A stretch of DNA of 64,000 nucleotides from Caldilineaceae bacterium (lineage in GTDB: Bacteria > Chloroflexota > Anaerolineae > Caldilineales > Caldilineaceae): positions 1 to 64,000 of the forward strand of contig JAPOVP010000035.1 of NCBI GenBank assembly GCA_026708085.1, in the 5' to 3' direction. The stretch's first letter is position 1. Each line of letters starts with the position of its first letter. The translations under genes and the position numbers were made by a program. Of this stretch, positions 50,069-58,729 are shown piece after piece. The notes beneath the pieces were generated by a model, which was not told the origin of the DNA, did not search any database, and saw only the letters and a program-made list of their open reading frames with translations.

Positions 50069-50983
50069 ATGCTGAAAATCGGAATCGCTGATCTCGATAC
50101 CTCGCACCCGGGGCGCTGGGTGCCGATTCTGCAGGGGTGGGACAGTGTTGCGGTGGCGGCCTGCTGGGACGGCGGCAGCGTGCGGCCGCCGGGCTATGCG
50201 CGGCAGTTCGCGGCCGAGCACAACATCCCGGAGGTCGTGCCCGCGCTGGCGGACATGATCGCGCTGGTCGATGTGGTCTTTGTCCAGGGCTGTAACTGGG
50301 ACCTGCACGTGGAACGGGTCAGGCCGTTCGTCGAGGCCGGCAAGGGCGTCTATATCGACAAACCGCTGGCCGGGAACGTCGCCGATCTGTTGCAACTGAA
50401 GGCGTGGGCGGCGGAGGGCGCGGACATCATCGGCGGCTCCTCGCTGCGCTGCTGTGAGGAGGTCAAGCGGATGCATGCGCAGAGCCAGGGGAGCGATCTC
50501 CACACCATCTTTGCCAGCGGGCCGAACGATTTCTTCAACTACGGCATCCACGTAATCGAGATGGTGCAGGGCGTTATTGGCAGGGAACGCAGCAGCCCCG
50601 CGGTCGCGGTGACACATCTCGGCAGCCATGGATCGGAGCGGCTGCTCGTCGACTATGCGAATGGGCTGCAGGTGGTGCTCGAATTAGGAGCGGCCGGCGG
50701 TTTCTTTCTCTCCGTAAGCGGCGGCAACGGTCGCTGGTCGGCGACCGTCGACAGCGATTTCTACCGTGCGCTTCTGCAGGACGTTGTCGCCCACTTCCGC
50801 GACGAGAGGCCGTTCCCGGCCGACATCGATTTGCTGTGCGAGGCGGTGATGGTGCTGCTGGCCGGTCGTGAGAGTATGCGCCGCGGGCGGCTTACGCCCG
50901 TCCGCGTTGATGAGCTTCGTGCGGACGGGCCGGGCTTTGACGGTCACAGCTTTACTGAGGATTATCGCGCCAGCGTGGGATGA
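50069..50983 (+). CDS. Gfo/Idh/MocA family oxidoreductase
   Basis: LKIGIADLDTSHPGRW N-terminus, VYIDKPLAGNVADLLQL KP motif. Confidence 0.82.
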   Translation: MLKIGIADLDTSHPGRWVPILQGWDSVAVAACWDGGSVRPPGYARQFAAEHNIPEVVPALADMIALVDVVFVQGCNWDLHVERVRPFVEAGKGVYIDKPLAGNVADLLQLKAWAAEGADIIGGSSLRCCEEVKRMHAQSQGSDLHTIFASGPNDFFNYGIHVIEMVQGVIGRERSSPAVAVTHLGSHGSERLLVDYANGLQVVLELGAAGGFFLSVSGGNGRWSATVDSDFYRALLQDVVAHFRDERPFPADIDLLCEAVMVLLAGRESMRRGRLTPVRVDELRADGPGFDGHSFTEDYRASVG

Positions 50984-51324
50984 AACCACCGCGCCGACGG
51001 GTCCGGAGTACTTTCTGCGCCTTATCGGCGAGGTCATCAGCGTAAGCCTGGAAACGGTGGAGATTGTGGCGGGGCTGCCAGAGTTGGGGATTGATGAACG
51101 TGTCTCCGATGGGGAAGACGAATCATGATGGGAGAGCACATAAGAACTCTTGGCATCAAATTGAACTTACATTAGATGAAGGATGAAGGCTCGTAGGGGA
51201 ATCTGGTTTCGAGGTCCTATACCAGTCTTCAGAGAACTGGCTATCCAAGTGGTTCCCCTTGCTTTCGCAGTGCTCAATCAGACAATTTGAAATACCCCAA
51301 TCAACCTCCTTACGGGATCCTCAT

Positions 51325-52680
51325 ATGAACTTCCAAATTCGCCGTACTAGTAGCTCCGTCTCTATTGCGCTGACATTGGCTCTTTGCTTTGCCCTGCTCT
51401 TAAACACTGGCGCCGTTGCAAATGCGCAAGACGACAGCGTCGGAGAGACGAACAATGAGTGCCCCGAGTCTCTCTTACTGAGAGGTAAGGAATTACTTGA
51501 GAAGGCTCCGGATATTTACACCCAGTTCCCAGGCAGGGGCAGTGCCGAGAACGATGTTTCTGAGGATGGCTGGTTTTCGCCGAGACTTCCTGATTGGTTG
51601 GAACTGCAGAATTGGAGCTGGCCTACTCTTGGTTCCAAGTCCTCGGAAGACGAAGGCGAACCTGCACACGATCCTAACGCAAAGGTACCATCTCTGGAAG
51701 TGTCAAGTGAAAGCATACTGAATCCGCAGGAATGGTCAAGCGATTGGATAGAAAAAGCGGAGACTCTCTTAAAGTCGCACGGATTTGAAGACACGGATGG
51801 AGACGGGGCTCTCAACTGGCCTGACGACAGTCCTCTAGTCGGTGGCCAGAATCTGGACATAGTTGTAGTGGCCACTGAGACTTCAGGAGTCGTCATTGGT
51901 TTTGTCCCAGTTGCCGGCGATGCAGTAGATGTAATCGCCATCGTCATAGCAAAGGACCCCATAACTGGTGAGTGCCTTTCCAAGACAGACCAACTCCTGT
52001 TCGCTCTCAGTCTATTGCTGGTTATTCCTGTCTCTGCGGGCACTTTGAAGATGATTGGCAAGCAAATTGGCAGGTCTGAAGTGGATTTGCCCAAAGTATG
52101 GGGAGCCCTTCAGGGCACGTTGGATGAACTGGAATTCGAAACCCACACTTGGTTCAATAGGCTGGACAACAGTTTCTCTTGGACATTTAGAAATGCCAAA
52201 AATCTCAAGAAATTCAATCGGGTCGCCCCAAAGTACAGGAAATATCGCGTAATCTTGGGGAGTGGAGCAACCTCATCTTCCAAGTTAGCTATGGAGCTCG
52301 GCTACCGAACAAAGACGTTTTCCAAGTCCAACTATCGCGACTCCTTGATTACATTCACCGGCCGAAATAAAGATGAAGTCTCAGGGCTTGAAGCGCACCA
52401 CATATTGCCGCAGGGTTTGGAGCAGAAGTTCACAGAAAGCGGCTTTGAAACTATTCACGATCCGCGGTTTCTTGTGTGGGTAGACCCCGCAGAACATCAC
52501 GGTTGGGGTAAGAAGTATAACAAAGCGTGGGAATCGTTTTTCGAAGAGAATCCACGGCCGACCAAATTGGAGATTCTGGAAGAGGCGCAAACGTTGGCGG
52601 AGGATTATGGATATGACGTGCTCTTCAAAACTTCCAGCTGGAATCCCTTCTGGCAGGTTCGTTGGCCGTTTGGACTCTAA
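51325..52680 (+). CDS. Candidate secreted polymorphic-toxin-like protein with pre-toxin (PT-TG-like) segment and C-terminal HNH/AHH-type nuclease
   Basis: Signal MNFQIRRTSSSVSIALTLALCFALLLNTGAVANA; DTDGDGALNWPDD acidic loop; VVIGFVPVAGDAVDVIAIVIAKDPITGE; C-terminal GLEAHHILPQ...HDPRFLVWVDPAEHHGWGKKYNKAWESFF. Confidence 0.72.
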   Translation: MNFQIRRTSSSVSIALTLALCFALLLNTGAVANAQDDSVGETNNECPESLLLRGKELLEKAPDIYTQFPGRGSAENDVSEDGWFSPRLPDWLELQNWSWPTLGSKSSEDEGEPAHDPNAKVPSLEVSSESILNPQEWSSDWIEKAETLLKSHGFEDTDGDGALNWPDDSPLVGGQNLDIVVVATETSGVVIGFVPVAGDAVDVIAIVIAKDPITGECLSKTDQLLFALSLLLVIPVSAGTLKMIGKQIGRSEVDLPKVWGALQGTLDELEFETHTWFNRLDNSFSWTFRNAKNLKKFNRVAPKYRKYRVILGSGATSSSKLAMELGYRTKTFSKSNYRDSLITFTGRNKDEVSGLEAHHILPQGLEQKFTESGFETIHDPRFLVWVDPAEHHGWGKKYNKAWESFFEENPRPTKLEILEEAQTLAEDYGYDVLFKTSSWNPFWQVRWPFGL

Positions 52681-52696
52681 TTGAGTGGACAGAGCC

Positions 52697-53317
52697 ATGT
52701 CTCTAACGAAAAAACTTGACTACAGTGCACTCTTTGAATTGTCCGATCCAATGGCAATAGAGCCCTATCGACTGAGAAGCCGGCTTCCCAGCGATTCCAG
52801 CAAAGGCGGAGTCAATCTGGACCGTTTGTCACAGGGAGACTATCAAGCGAGAGACCCAATTCAATTTGACGTCGCGCAAGGGTCAGAGACTTGTGACATT
52901 TTGTGGACACAACTCGTAACACCAGTTTGCATTTCCGAGCGTGTAGTTCGACTTCTACAGCAGAACGATGTAAGTGGTTGGTCAACGTATCCTGTAGAGG
53001 TCCTGGACAATAATGGCAGATTGCTCGCCGGCTACCATGGGCTTTCTGTTACGGGTGCGATCTGTTTTGCTGATTACAGCCGCAGCACTGTCATCACGAA
53101 GCCTCCCCCTGCACCGCGCGGGCGAAGCTATGACGTCTACAGAGGACTCTATTTCGACGCAGAGGAATGGGATGGTAGTGACATGTTCTGGGTGGGAAGA
53201 GTCCGAGTCGTTGTCGAAAAAGTAAAGAAAGTATTCGAGCAGTACAAAGTCAGCAACGTGTGCTTTACGCCACTTACTGAACGGGAAATTCGAGTCAGGC
53301 ATGTACGGGGCAATTGA
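52697..53317 (+). CDS. Candidate cognate immunity protein (Imm11/Imm43, DUF1629-like)
   Basis: 16 nt downstream of the toxin stop; STYPVEVLDNNGRLLAGYHGLSVTGAICFADYSRS... and AEEWDGSDMFWVGRVRVVVEKVKKVFEQYKVSNVCFTPL resemble DUF1629/Imm11-type proteins. Confidence 0.55.
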   Translation: MSLTKKLDYSALFELSDPMAIEPYRLRSRLPSDSSKGGVNLDRLSQGDYQARDPIQFDVAQGSETCDILWTQLVTPVCISERVVRLLQQNDVSGWSTYPVEVLDNNGRLLAGYHGLSVTGAICFADYSRSTVITKPPPAPRGRSYDVYRGLYFDAEEWDGSDMFWVGRVRVVVEKVKKVFEQYKVSNVCFTPLTEREIRVRHVRGN

Positions 53318-53405
53318 TAACTCAGGTCCGTATGGTTGGCCACAATGACTAGATCACGAAACGGCAAATATAAGATGCTGCCAGACAGACGCGTTGCGTG
53401 AAGTA

Positions 53406-53676
53406 GGCCCCAAAAGCTGGACCACGAGCTAAGTTGCATAATGGAGCAAATCAACCAGCCTGAGGAGGGTCAACACGATGGCCAAGAGGAAGGAGCGACA
53501 CACGGCAGCCCAAAACTTGTGGGCTGCGTCGGAAGCATTTGAAGGCAGCAAAACTTAAAGACACCGCCTTAGCGGTCGCACACCTGCTGAAGAGCGCTTC
53601 GTGCTCTGTTCAGAGCCGGCCGCATTCGTCTAAATGCACCTTATTTTTCCCATTTCGTGGTCTAGCGATTGGGGCC
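53406..53676. mobile_element. 271-bp non-autonomous IS-derived (MITE-like) element
   Basis: 22-bp terminal inverted repeats ggccccaaaagctggaccacga / tcgtggtctagcgattggggcc (19/22 match) around a non-coding interior. Confidence 0.75.
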
Positions 53677-53769
53677 AACCATAAAGAACGTTGACGACGA
53701 GCAAGGCGAAGGGAGAAATAAACACGCCTATCAATATTCAATCACTGATGAGCACTGCAGATGGTGGCA

Positions 53770-54570
53770 TTAAGCCCTTGCCTTTGGCAACGTCTTGCGC
53801 AGGCGGAAGATCAGCAAGAAGGGCAACGACACGATAAGGAAAGAACCGACGACTTGGATAGGTCTGGAAAAAGGCGAATGCTCCAAGAGTTCTGGCGTAA
53901 GAGAGTATAAGGTGTAGTATGCAACCGCTACTAGGAAGAACGTAACACTCTTTCGTTGAATACTGAAGAAAAGAGCCAAACTTGAACCTGTATTGAATAT
54001 CAAGGAGGTTACACCAAAACCCAGCGTTACGTTTAGTATCGCCCACCAGGGGAGCAAGTCGTTCATGGGCCGCACCGCTGCCTCGCCCAATCCAGGTTGA
54101 AACAGACTGAAAACTGCAGGCATGTTCGGGCCTGTAGAACTTAACACGCCCGCATCCCAGGCGAGGAAGAAAAAATGATTGCCTGCACTAGTCAGCATCC
54201 CTATACTACCGTATCCTAACCCGAACAGCATTCCTTCCTGCCACGACAGTTCTTCGCCCTGCTTGAAGAGTTTTACTTCGGTGGCAACAAAAAGGAGGAT
54301 AAGCCACTGGATGCCTTCTGTGAACAGGCCCTTAATAGCCAGACTTGCGGTCCAGTAGGGAAAATTTCCCCAGTCGGGATTAGAGTATGAAAACCTGAGA
54401 AGGTACGGAAGAAGCTGGCCCACAGGTATTATCACAATGTGAACCAAAATATAAGCACCGAGTGCAAAGGGTAATACTTTCCAAGACGAGCGAGTGAGAC
54501 TTTGCCAGACGATTGTAACGACAACGGGGAACGCGAGCGTCAGTAAGAGCTTCGCTGCGAGAGTATCCAT
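53770..54570 (-). CDS. Multi-TM protein, YhfC/PrsW-like intramembrane protease candidate
   Basis: 7-8 hydrophobic segments; FTEGIQWLILL and WQEGMLFGLGYGSIGML resemble glutamic-type intramembrane protease motifs; start trimmed to MDTLAAKLLL. Confidence 0.5.
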   Translation of the reverse strand: MDTLAAKLLLTLAFPVVVTIVWQSLTRSSWKVLPFALGAYILVHIVIIPVGQLLPYLLRFSYSNPDWGNFPYWTASLAIKGLFTEGIQWLILLFVATEVKLFKQGEELSWQEGMLFGLGYGSIGMLTSAGNHFFFLAWDAGVLSSTGPNMPAVFSLFQPGLGEAAVRPMNDLLPWWAILNVTLGFGVTSLIFNTGSSLALFFSIQRKSVTFFLVAVAYYTLYSLTPELLEHSPFSRPIQVVGSFLIVSLPFLLIFRLRKTLPKARA

Positions 54571-54633
54571 GTAACTTGTCTCGATTTCAAGCCTGCCAAA
54601 ATCTGGTAGCCTCATCTAATTGAGGGGGACTAC

Positions 54634-54856
54634 TTCGACTCTGTGCCTATCATGTCGAAAAATGGCGTTACCCACACTGACGTTGCCATGTAAGCCAGGA
54701 AGCAGGCTATGGTCACGGTCCCGAAGAGGAGAGCAGAGAGCGCGAACGTGAGGGCTGATGTTAAGTTGATCGTGAACCTTCTCGACTTGGGCTTTATCAA
54801 GTCTACCTTATCCAGCCATTTGGGAAGAAGGTACTTGAAGAAGAAGGCTGTCCAAA
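54634..54856 (-). pseudogene. 5'-truncated membrane protein gene abutting IS3 end
   Basis: Minus strand reads VIWTAFFFKYLLPKWLDKVDLIKPKSRRFTINLTSALTFALSALLFGTVTIACFLAYMATSVWVTPFFDMIGTESK* with no start codon before the IS end at 54857. Confidence 0.55.
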
Positions 54857-55000
54857 TGACTTGCCCCCGCTGTTTGTATCACCCGTTATGTTAGTCCGAC
54901 AGGGACGGGAACAGGGTCGGCAGGCAAGAGGGCCTCAGGCGCCGGCGGCCGGTAGCCCAGAGTGCTGTGCGGTCTGACCCGGTTTGCGCGTTCCAGGCCG
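54857..55000 (-). mobile_element. IS3-family transposase C-terminal fragment with terminal repeat
   Basis: ANRVRPHSTLGYRPPAPEALLP is the hallmark IS3 OrfB C-terminal tail; terminal TGACTTGCCCCC at 54857. Confidence 0.8.
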
Positions 55001-55275
55001 CAATGCGATAATGCTCCCGATTCAGCTTTCGGCCACCGCTGTCCGCCCGCCTCACCGGTCACCACGCCAACGACCAAGGGGCATCGCACAACCTTCATCT
55101 CCCTGCACACGCGCCTACTCCGCCGCCATCCCCTGCGCAGGCTCCTGCGCCCGTGTTGACGCCAACCGCAACATCTTTGCCCAGGCAACCGTTCGCCCGG
55201 CACACCTTCAATCTGTGTAGAGTTCTCTTCGCCATATCCTGATTCCCTTTCCATTCAACGAAGGAGACAGACACA

Positions 55276-56604
55276 ATGACCAAGCGACTCAGTCGACGCG
55301 AGTTTATGCGCAACGCCGGCCTGGCCGGCACGGGGTTGGCACTTGCCGCCTGCGCGCCCGTCGCCCAGGACGGCGCCATGGACGATGGCTCCATGATGGC
55401 GGAGAAGCAAACCGCCTACATCTTCGACTACGACCCCACCGGCACCGATGCCTGGGTCGAAGCCGACCAGCTGTTCATCGAATATTTCACCGAGAAGTAT
55501 CCGGACTATGAGATCATTCGCGAACAGGCGCCGTGGGCCGGCTTCACCGAAAAACTTCTCACCTCGATTGCCGGCGGCTCCGAGTACGATGTGATTTACG
55601 GCTACTGGCAGTGGCTGCCGCTCTTCATCGAGAACAACGTCATCGGCCCGCTGGACGACCTGATCGACGCCGATACCGAGATCTCCGCCGACGACTTCTT
55701 CGACTACGCCAAAGAGACGATCGAAGGCGAGACCTTCGGCCTCGCCTGGTTCATCAGCGGCTGGCTGCACTGGTACAACCTCTCGGCGGTCAACGAGGCC
55801 GGCGCCACCACGCCCAAGGAGATGAACGAGAACGGAGACTGGGACTACGACGCCTGGTACCAGTTCGCCAAAGAGTACACCAGCGAACAGGACGGCGTTC
55901 CCATCTACGGCTACGAAATGGGCAGCGGCCGCAGCGTCTCCGTCTACGTTATGCTCGCCTGGGCGTGGGGCACAGAACAGTGGAACGACGACTTCTCCGC
56001 CAGCCTCATGGACAACGAGGAAAACGTTGCCCTGTGGAAGTGGATCCAGCAGTTCTACCTTGAGGGGTTGACCCCCCTGCCCGGCTCCAGCACCACAGAG
56101 CAGCCGATCAGCTATACCAACGGTCGCTCCATGGCCACCATGGCCGGCCAGTGGTACACGCGCACCATCGTCCAGGACGGCGCGCCCGATCTCTTCGATA
56201 TCGGCATGGTCCCCTTCCCCACGGGGCCGAGCGGACAGTACTCCGTCGCCGCGCTCAACTCCTTCTACTTCTCCAGCAGCCCCGGCAACGTCGATCCCGC
56301 CTGGGCCTGGTACAAGGAGCGCTCCTTCTCCGAAGCCGCGGCCAGCATCTATGCGAAGATCGGCGGCGGCCGCTTCCCGTCGATCAAGCGCGTCGCGCCG
56401 GCCACCGTCTACGAATGGGAGGATACCGAGGTCTACGAGGCCATCCGCCCGATTCTGCGCACCTATCGCACCAGCCCCAAAGAGTCCGAATGGATCAACA
56501 CCTACTGGAACGTGGCCTGGGATGAGATGGTCCTGGCAACACGCCCCGTCGAGGAGATCCTCGGCCAGTTGGCCGAAGAATCGACCGCCCTCGTCAACTC
56601 GTAA
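55276..56604 (+). CDS. Sugar ABC transporter substrate-binding lipoprotein (Tat-type signal)
   Basis: MTKRLSRREFMRNAGLAGTGLALAACAP; SBP body. Confidence 0.9.
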   Translation: MTKRLSRREFMRNAGLAGTGLALAACAPVAQDGAMDDGSMMAEKQTAYIFDYDPTGTDAWVEADQLFIEYFTEKYPDYEIIREQAPWAGFTEKLLTSIAGGSEYDVIYGYWQWLPLFIENNVIGPLDDLIDADTEISADDFFDYAKETIEGETFGLAWFISGWLHWYNLSAVNEAGATTPKEMNENGDWDYDAWYQFAKEYTSEQDGVPIYGYEMGSGRSVSVYVMLAWAWGTEQWNDDFSASLMDNEENVALWKWIQQFYLEGLTPLPGSSTTEQPISYTNGRSMATMAGQWYTRTIVQDGAPDLFDIGMVPFPTGPSGQYSVAALNSFYFSSSPGNVDPAWAWYKERSFSEAAASIYAKIGGGRFPSIKRVAPATVYEWEDTEVYEAIRPILRTYRTSPKESEWINTYWNVAWDEMVLATRPVEEILGQLAEESTALVNS

Positions 56605-56616
56605 CCGCAAGAATCA

Positions 56617-56647
56617 GCGGCCAGCCGTCGGTGTAACGGCTGGCCGC
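56617..56647. promoter_or_regulatory. Strong hairpin at SBP/permease junction
   Basis: gcggccagccgt cggtgta acggctggccgc, perfect 12-bp stem, no T-run. Confidence 0.7.
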
Positions 56648-56724
56648 CGACTGTCATTCATCGACCGCTCACCAGTTGCTGCCGGCCACCGATTGCTGGC
56701 CACTGGCCACTAACCACTGCAGTA

Positions 56725-57636
56725 ATGGCTCTCCAAACCAAGCACAGGCCGGGTCCACTCGCCCGCAAAGAAGCGTGGGAAGGCCGGCTCTATATTCTGC
56801 CCTGGCTCGCCGGCTTTCTGATCTTTACCATTGGGCCGATGGTGGCCTCCATCTACTTCTCGTTCACCAAATATTCAGTGCTTTCCGGCGCGGACTGGCT
56901 GGGGCTGGACAACTACACTAAACTCTTCGGCGCGGACCGCCTTTTCGGGCTCACTCTCTATAACACCTTTTACTTCGTCATCCTCTCGGTTCCGCTGAAC
57001 CTGTTCGCGGCCTTCCTGGTCGCCCTGCTGCTGAGCGTGCAGGTGCGCGGCATCAATCTCTATCGTACGCTATATTACCTGCCGGTGATAACGCCGGCGG
57101 TCGCCAGCGCCCTGACCTGGGGGATGCTCTTTTCCGGTGATTACGGCCTCGTCAACGCCGTCCTGCAAGCGCTGGGACTGCCCACCTTCAACTGGCTCTT
57201 CAATCCCAAGATCACCAAACTCGTATTTGTGATTATGGGGCTCTGGGGCATCGGCGGCAGCGCCATCATCTTTCTCGCCGGCCTGCAAAACGTGCCCCGC
57301 GTCCTCTATGAGGCCGCCGGCATTGACGGCGCCAATCTGTGGCATCTATTCCGCCACATCACCGTGCCGATGATGACGCCGCTGATCTTTTTCAACCTGG
57401 TGCTGGGTATCATCGGCACTTTTCAGGTATTCACCGGCGCCTACATCATAACTGCCGGCGGCCCCGCCAACTCGACCCTGTTCTACGTCCTTTACCTTTA
57501 TAACAATGCCTTCCGTTTTTTCAAGATGGGCTACGCATCGGCGCTGGCGTGGGTGCTCTTTGTTATCATTCTCGTCTTTACCGTCATCCAGTTACGCATG
57601 GCCCGGCTGTGGGTCTTTTACGAAGCGGAGCGTTGA
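56725..57636 (+). CDS. Sugar ABC transporter permease (MalF-like)
   Basis: LYEAAGIDGANLWHLFRHITVPMMTPLIFF EAA motif. Confidence 0.92.
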   Translation: MALQTKHRPGPLARKEAWEGRLYILPWLAGFLIFTIGPMVASIYFSFTKYSVLSGADWLGLDNYTKLFGADRLFGLTLYNTFYFVILSVPLNLFAAFLVALLLSVQVRGINLYRTLYYLPVITPAVASALTWGMLFSGDYGLVNAVLQALGLPTFNWLFNPKITKLVFVIMGLWGIGGSAIIFLAGLQNVPRVLYEAAGIDGANLWHLFRHITVPMMTPLIFFNLVLGIIGTFQVFTGAYIITAGGPANSTLFYVLYLYNNAFRFFKMGYASALAWVLFVIILVFTVIQLRMARLWVFYEAER

Positions 57637-57733
57637 GAACGGCAGTTTTCAGTAGTCAGGTCTTAGTTTTTAGTGAATTGCGGTGTACGAGTGGAGTCAC
57701 TAAGAACCAGAAACTGAAAACTAGAATTTAGCA

Positions 57734-58633
57734 ATGACTCAGACAAGAGCAGAAGTTCCTATCACAATAACGGGCGGGCGCAAGAGAAGCGCCGCGGGGC
57801 TCTCGACGAGCGGGTTGGGGCGCCTTGCACTTTATCTTTTCCTCAGTTTCGTCTGCCTTGTGCTGCTGTTCCCCAACATCTGGATGATCAGCACCTCGCT
57901 CAAGGATTCGCCGCAGATCTTCGCCTACCCGCCGGAGCTGATACCGAACCCCTTCCTGTGGTCGAACTATCTGGTGGCCATTCAGAAGTTCCCCTTCTTT
58001 CTCTATCTGCGCAACACGCTCATCGTCACCGGCCTGGCAACTTTCGGGACCGTTCTTTCGGCCAGCCTGGTCGCCTTCGGCTTCGCCCGCCGTCGTTTTC
58101 CTGAGCGGGAGGCCCTTTTCACCGTGCTGCTCTCCACGATGATGCTGCCCAGCATCGTCACCCTGATCCCCACCTTCGTCCTCTTCACGCGCCTGGGCTG
58201 GGTCAATACTTTCCTGCCCCTGACCGTGCCCGCCTTTTTCGGCGGGGGCGCCTTCTATATTTTTCTCTTGCGCCAGTTCTACCTCACCTTGCCGTACGAC
58301 TACGATGAAGCGGCCTATATCGACGGTGCGTCCAGCCTGCGCGTTTGGTATGAGATCATCCTGCCCTTTTCCAAGGCGCCGCTAGCAGTCATCACCGTCT
58401 TTACCGTTCTCTCCAACTGGAACGATTTCATGGGGCCGCTCATCTACATGAACAAACCCCACATGCGCACGCTGGCCCTGGGCCTGCAGTTCTTCCGCGA
58501 TCAGCGCTACACCCAGTGGAACTACCTCATGGCGGCTTCCACGCTGACGCTGATCCCGGTGCTGATTCTCTTCTTCGCCGCGCAGCGCTATTTCATGGAG
58601 GGGATCCTGCTGACGGGGCTGTCAGGACGTTAG
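57734..58633 (+). CDS. Carbohydrate ABC transporter permease (MalG-like)
   Basis: YDEAAYIDGASSLRVWYEIILPFSKAPLAVI EAA motif. Confidence 0.92.
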   Translation: MTQTRAEVPITITGGRKRSAAGLSTSGLGRLALYLFLSFVCLVLLFPNIWMISTSLKDSPQIFAYPPELIPNPFLWSNYLVAIQKFPFFLYLRNTLIVTGLATFGTVLSASLVAFGFARRRFPEREALFTVLLSTMMLPSIVTLIPTFVLFTRLGWVNTFLPLTVPAFFGGGAFYIFLLRQFYLTLPYDYDEAAYIDGASSLRVWYEIILPFSKAPLAVITVFTVLSNWNDFMGPLIYMNKPHMRTLALGLQFFRDQRYTQWNYLMAASTLTLIPVLILFFAAQRYFMEGILLTGLSGR

Positions 58634-58729
58634 GAACAGCAGTGGTCAGTGATCAGTTGCTGGCCACGTCTTGTTGATAGGCTTGCCCGGCTGTCAAGGG
58701 CAGGGAACAGAGAACTGGAAGCTTCTACA

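Noticed and set aside
55255-56610. 451-aa minus-strand ORF
   Set aside because: Antisense to the sugar SBP gene (55276..56604).
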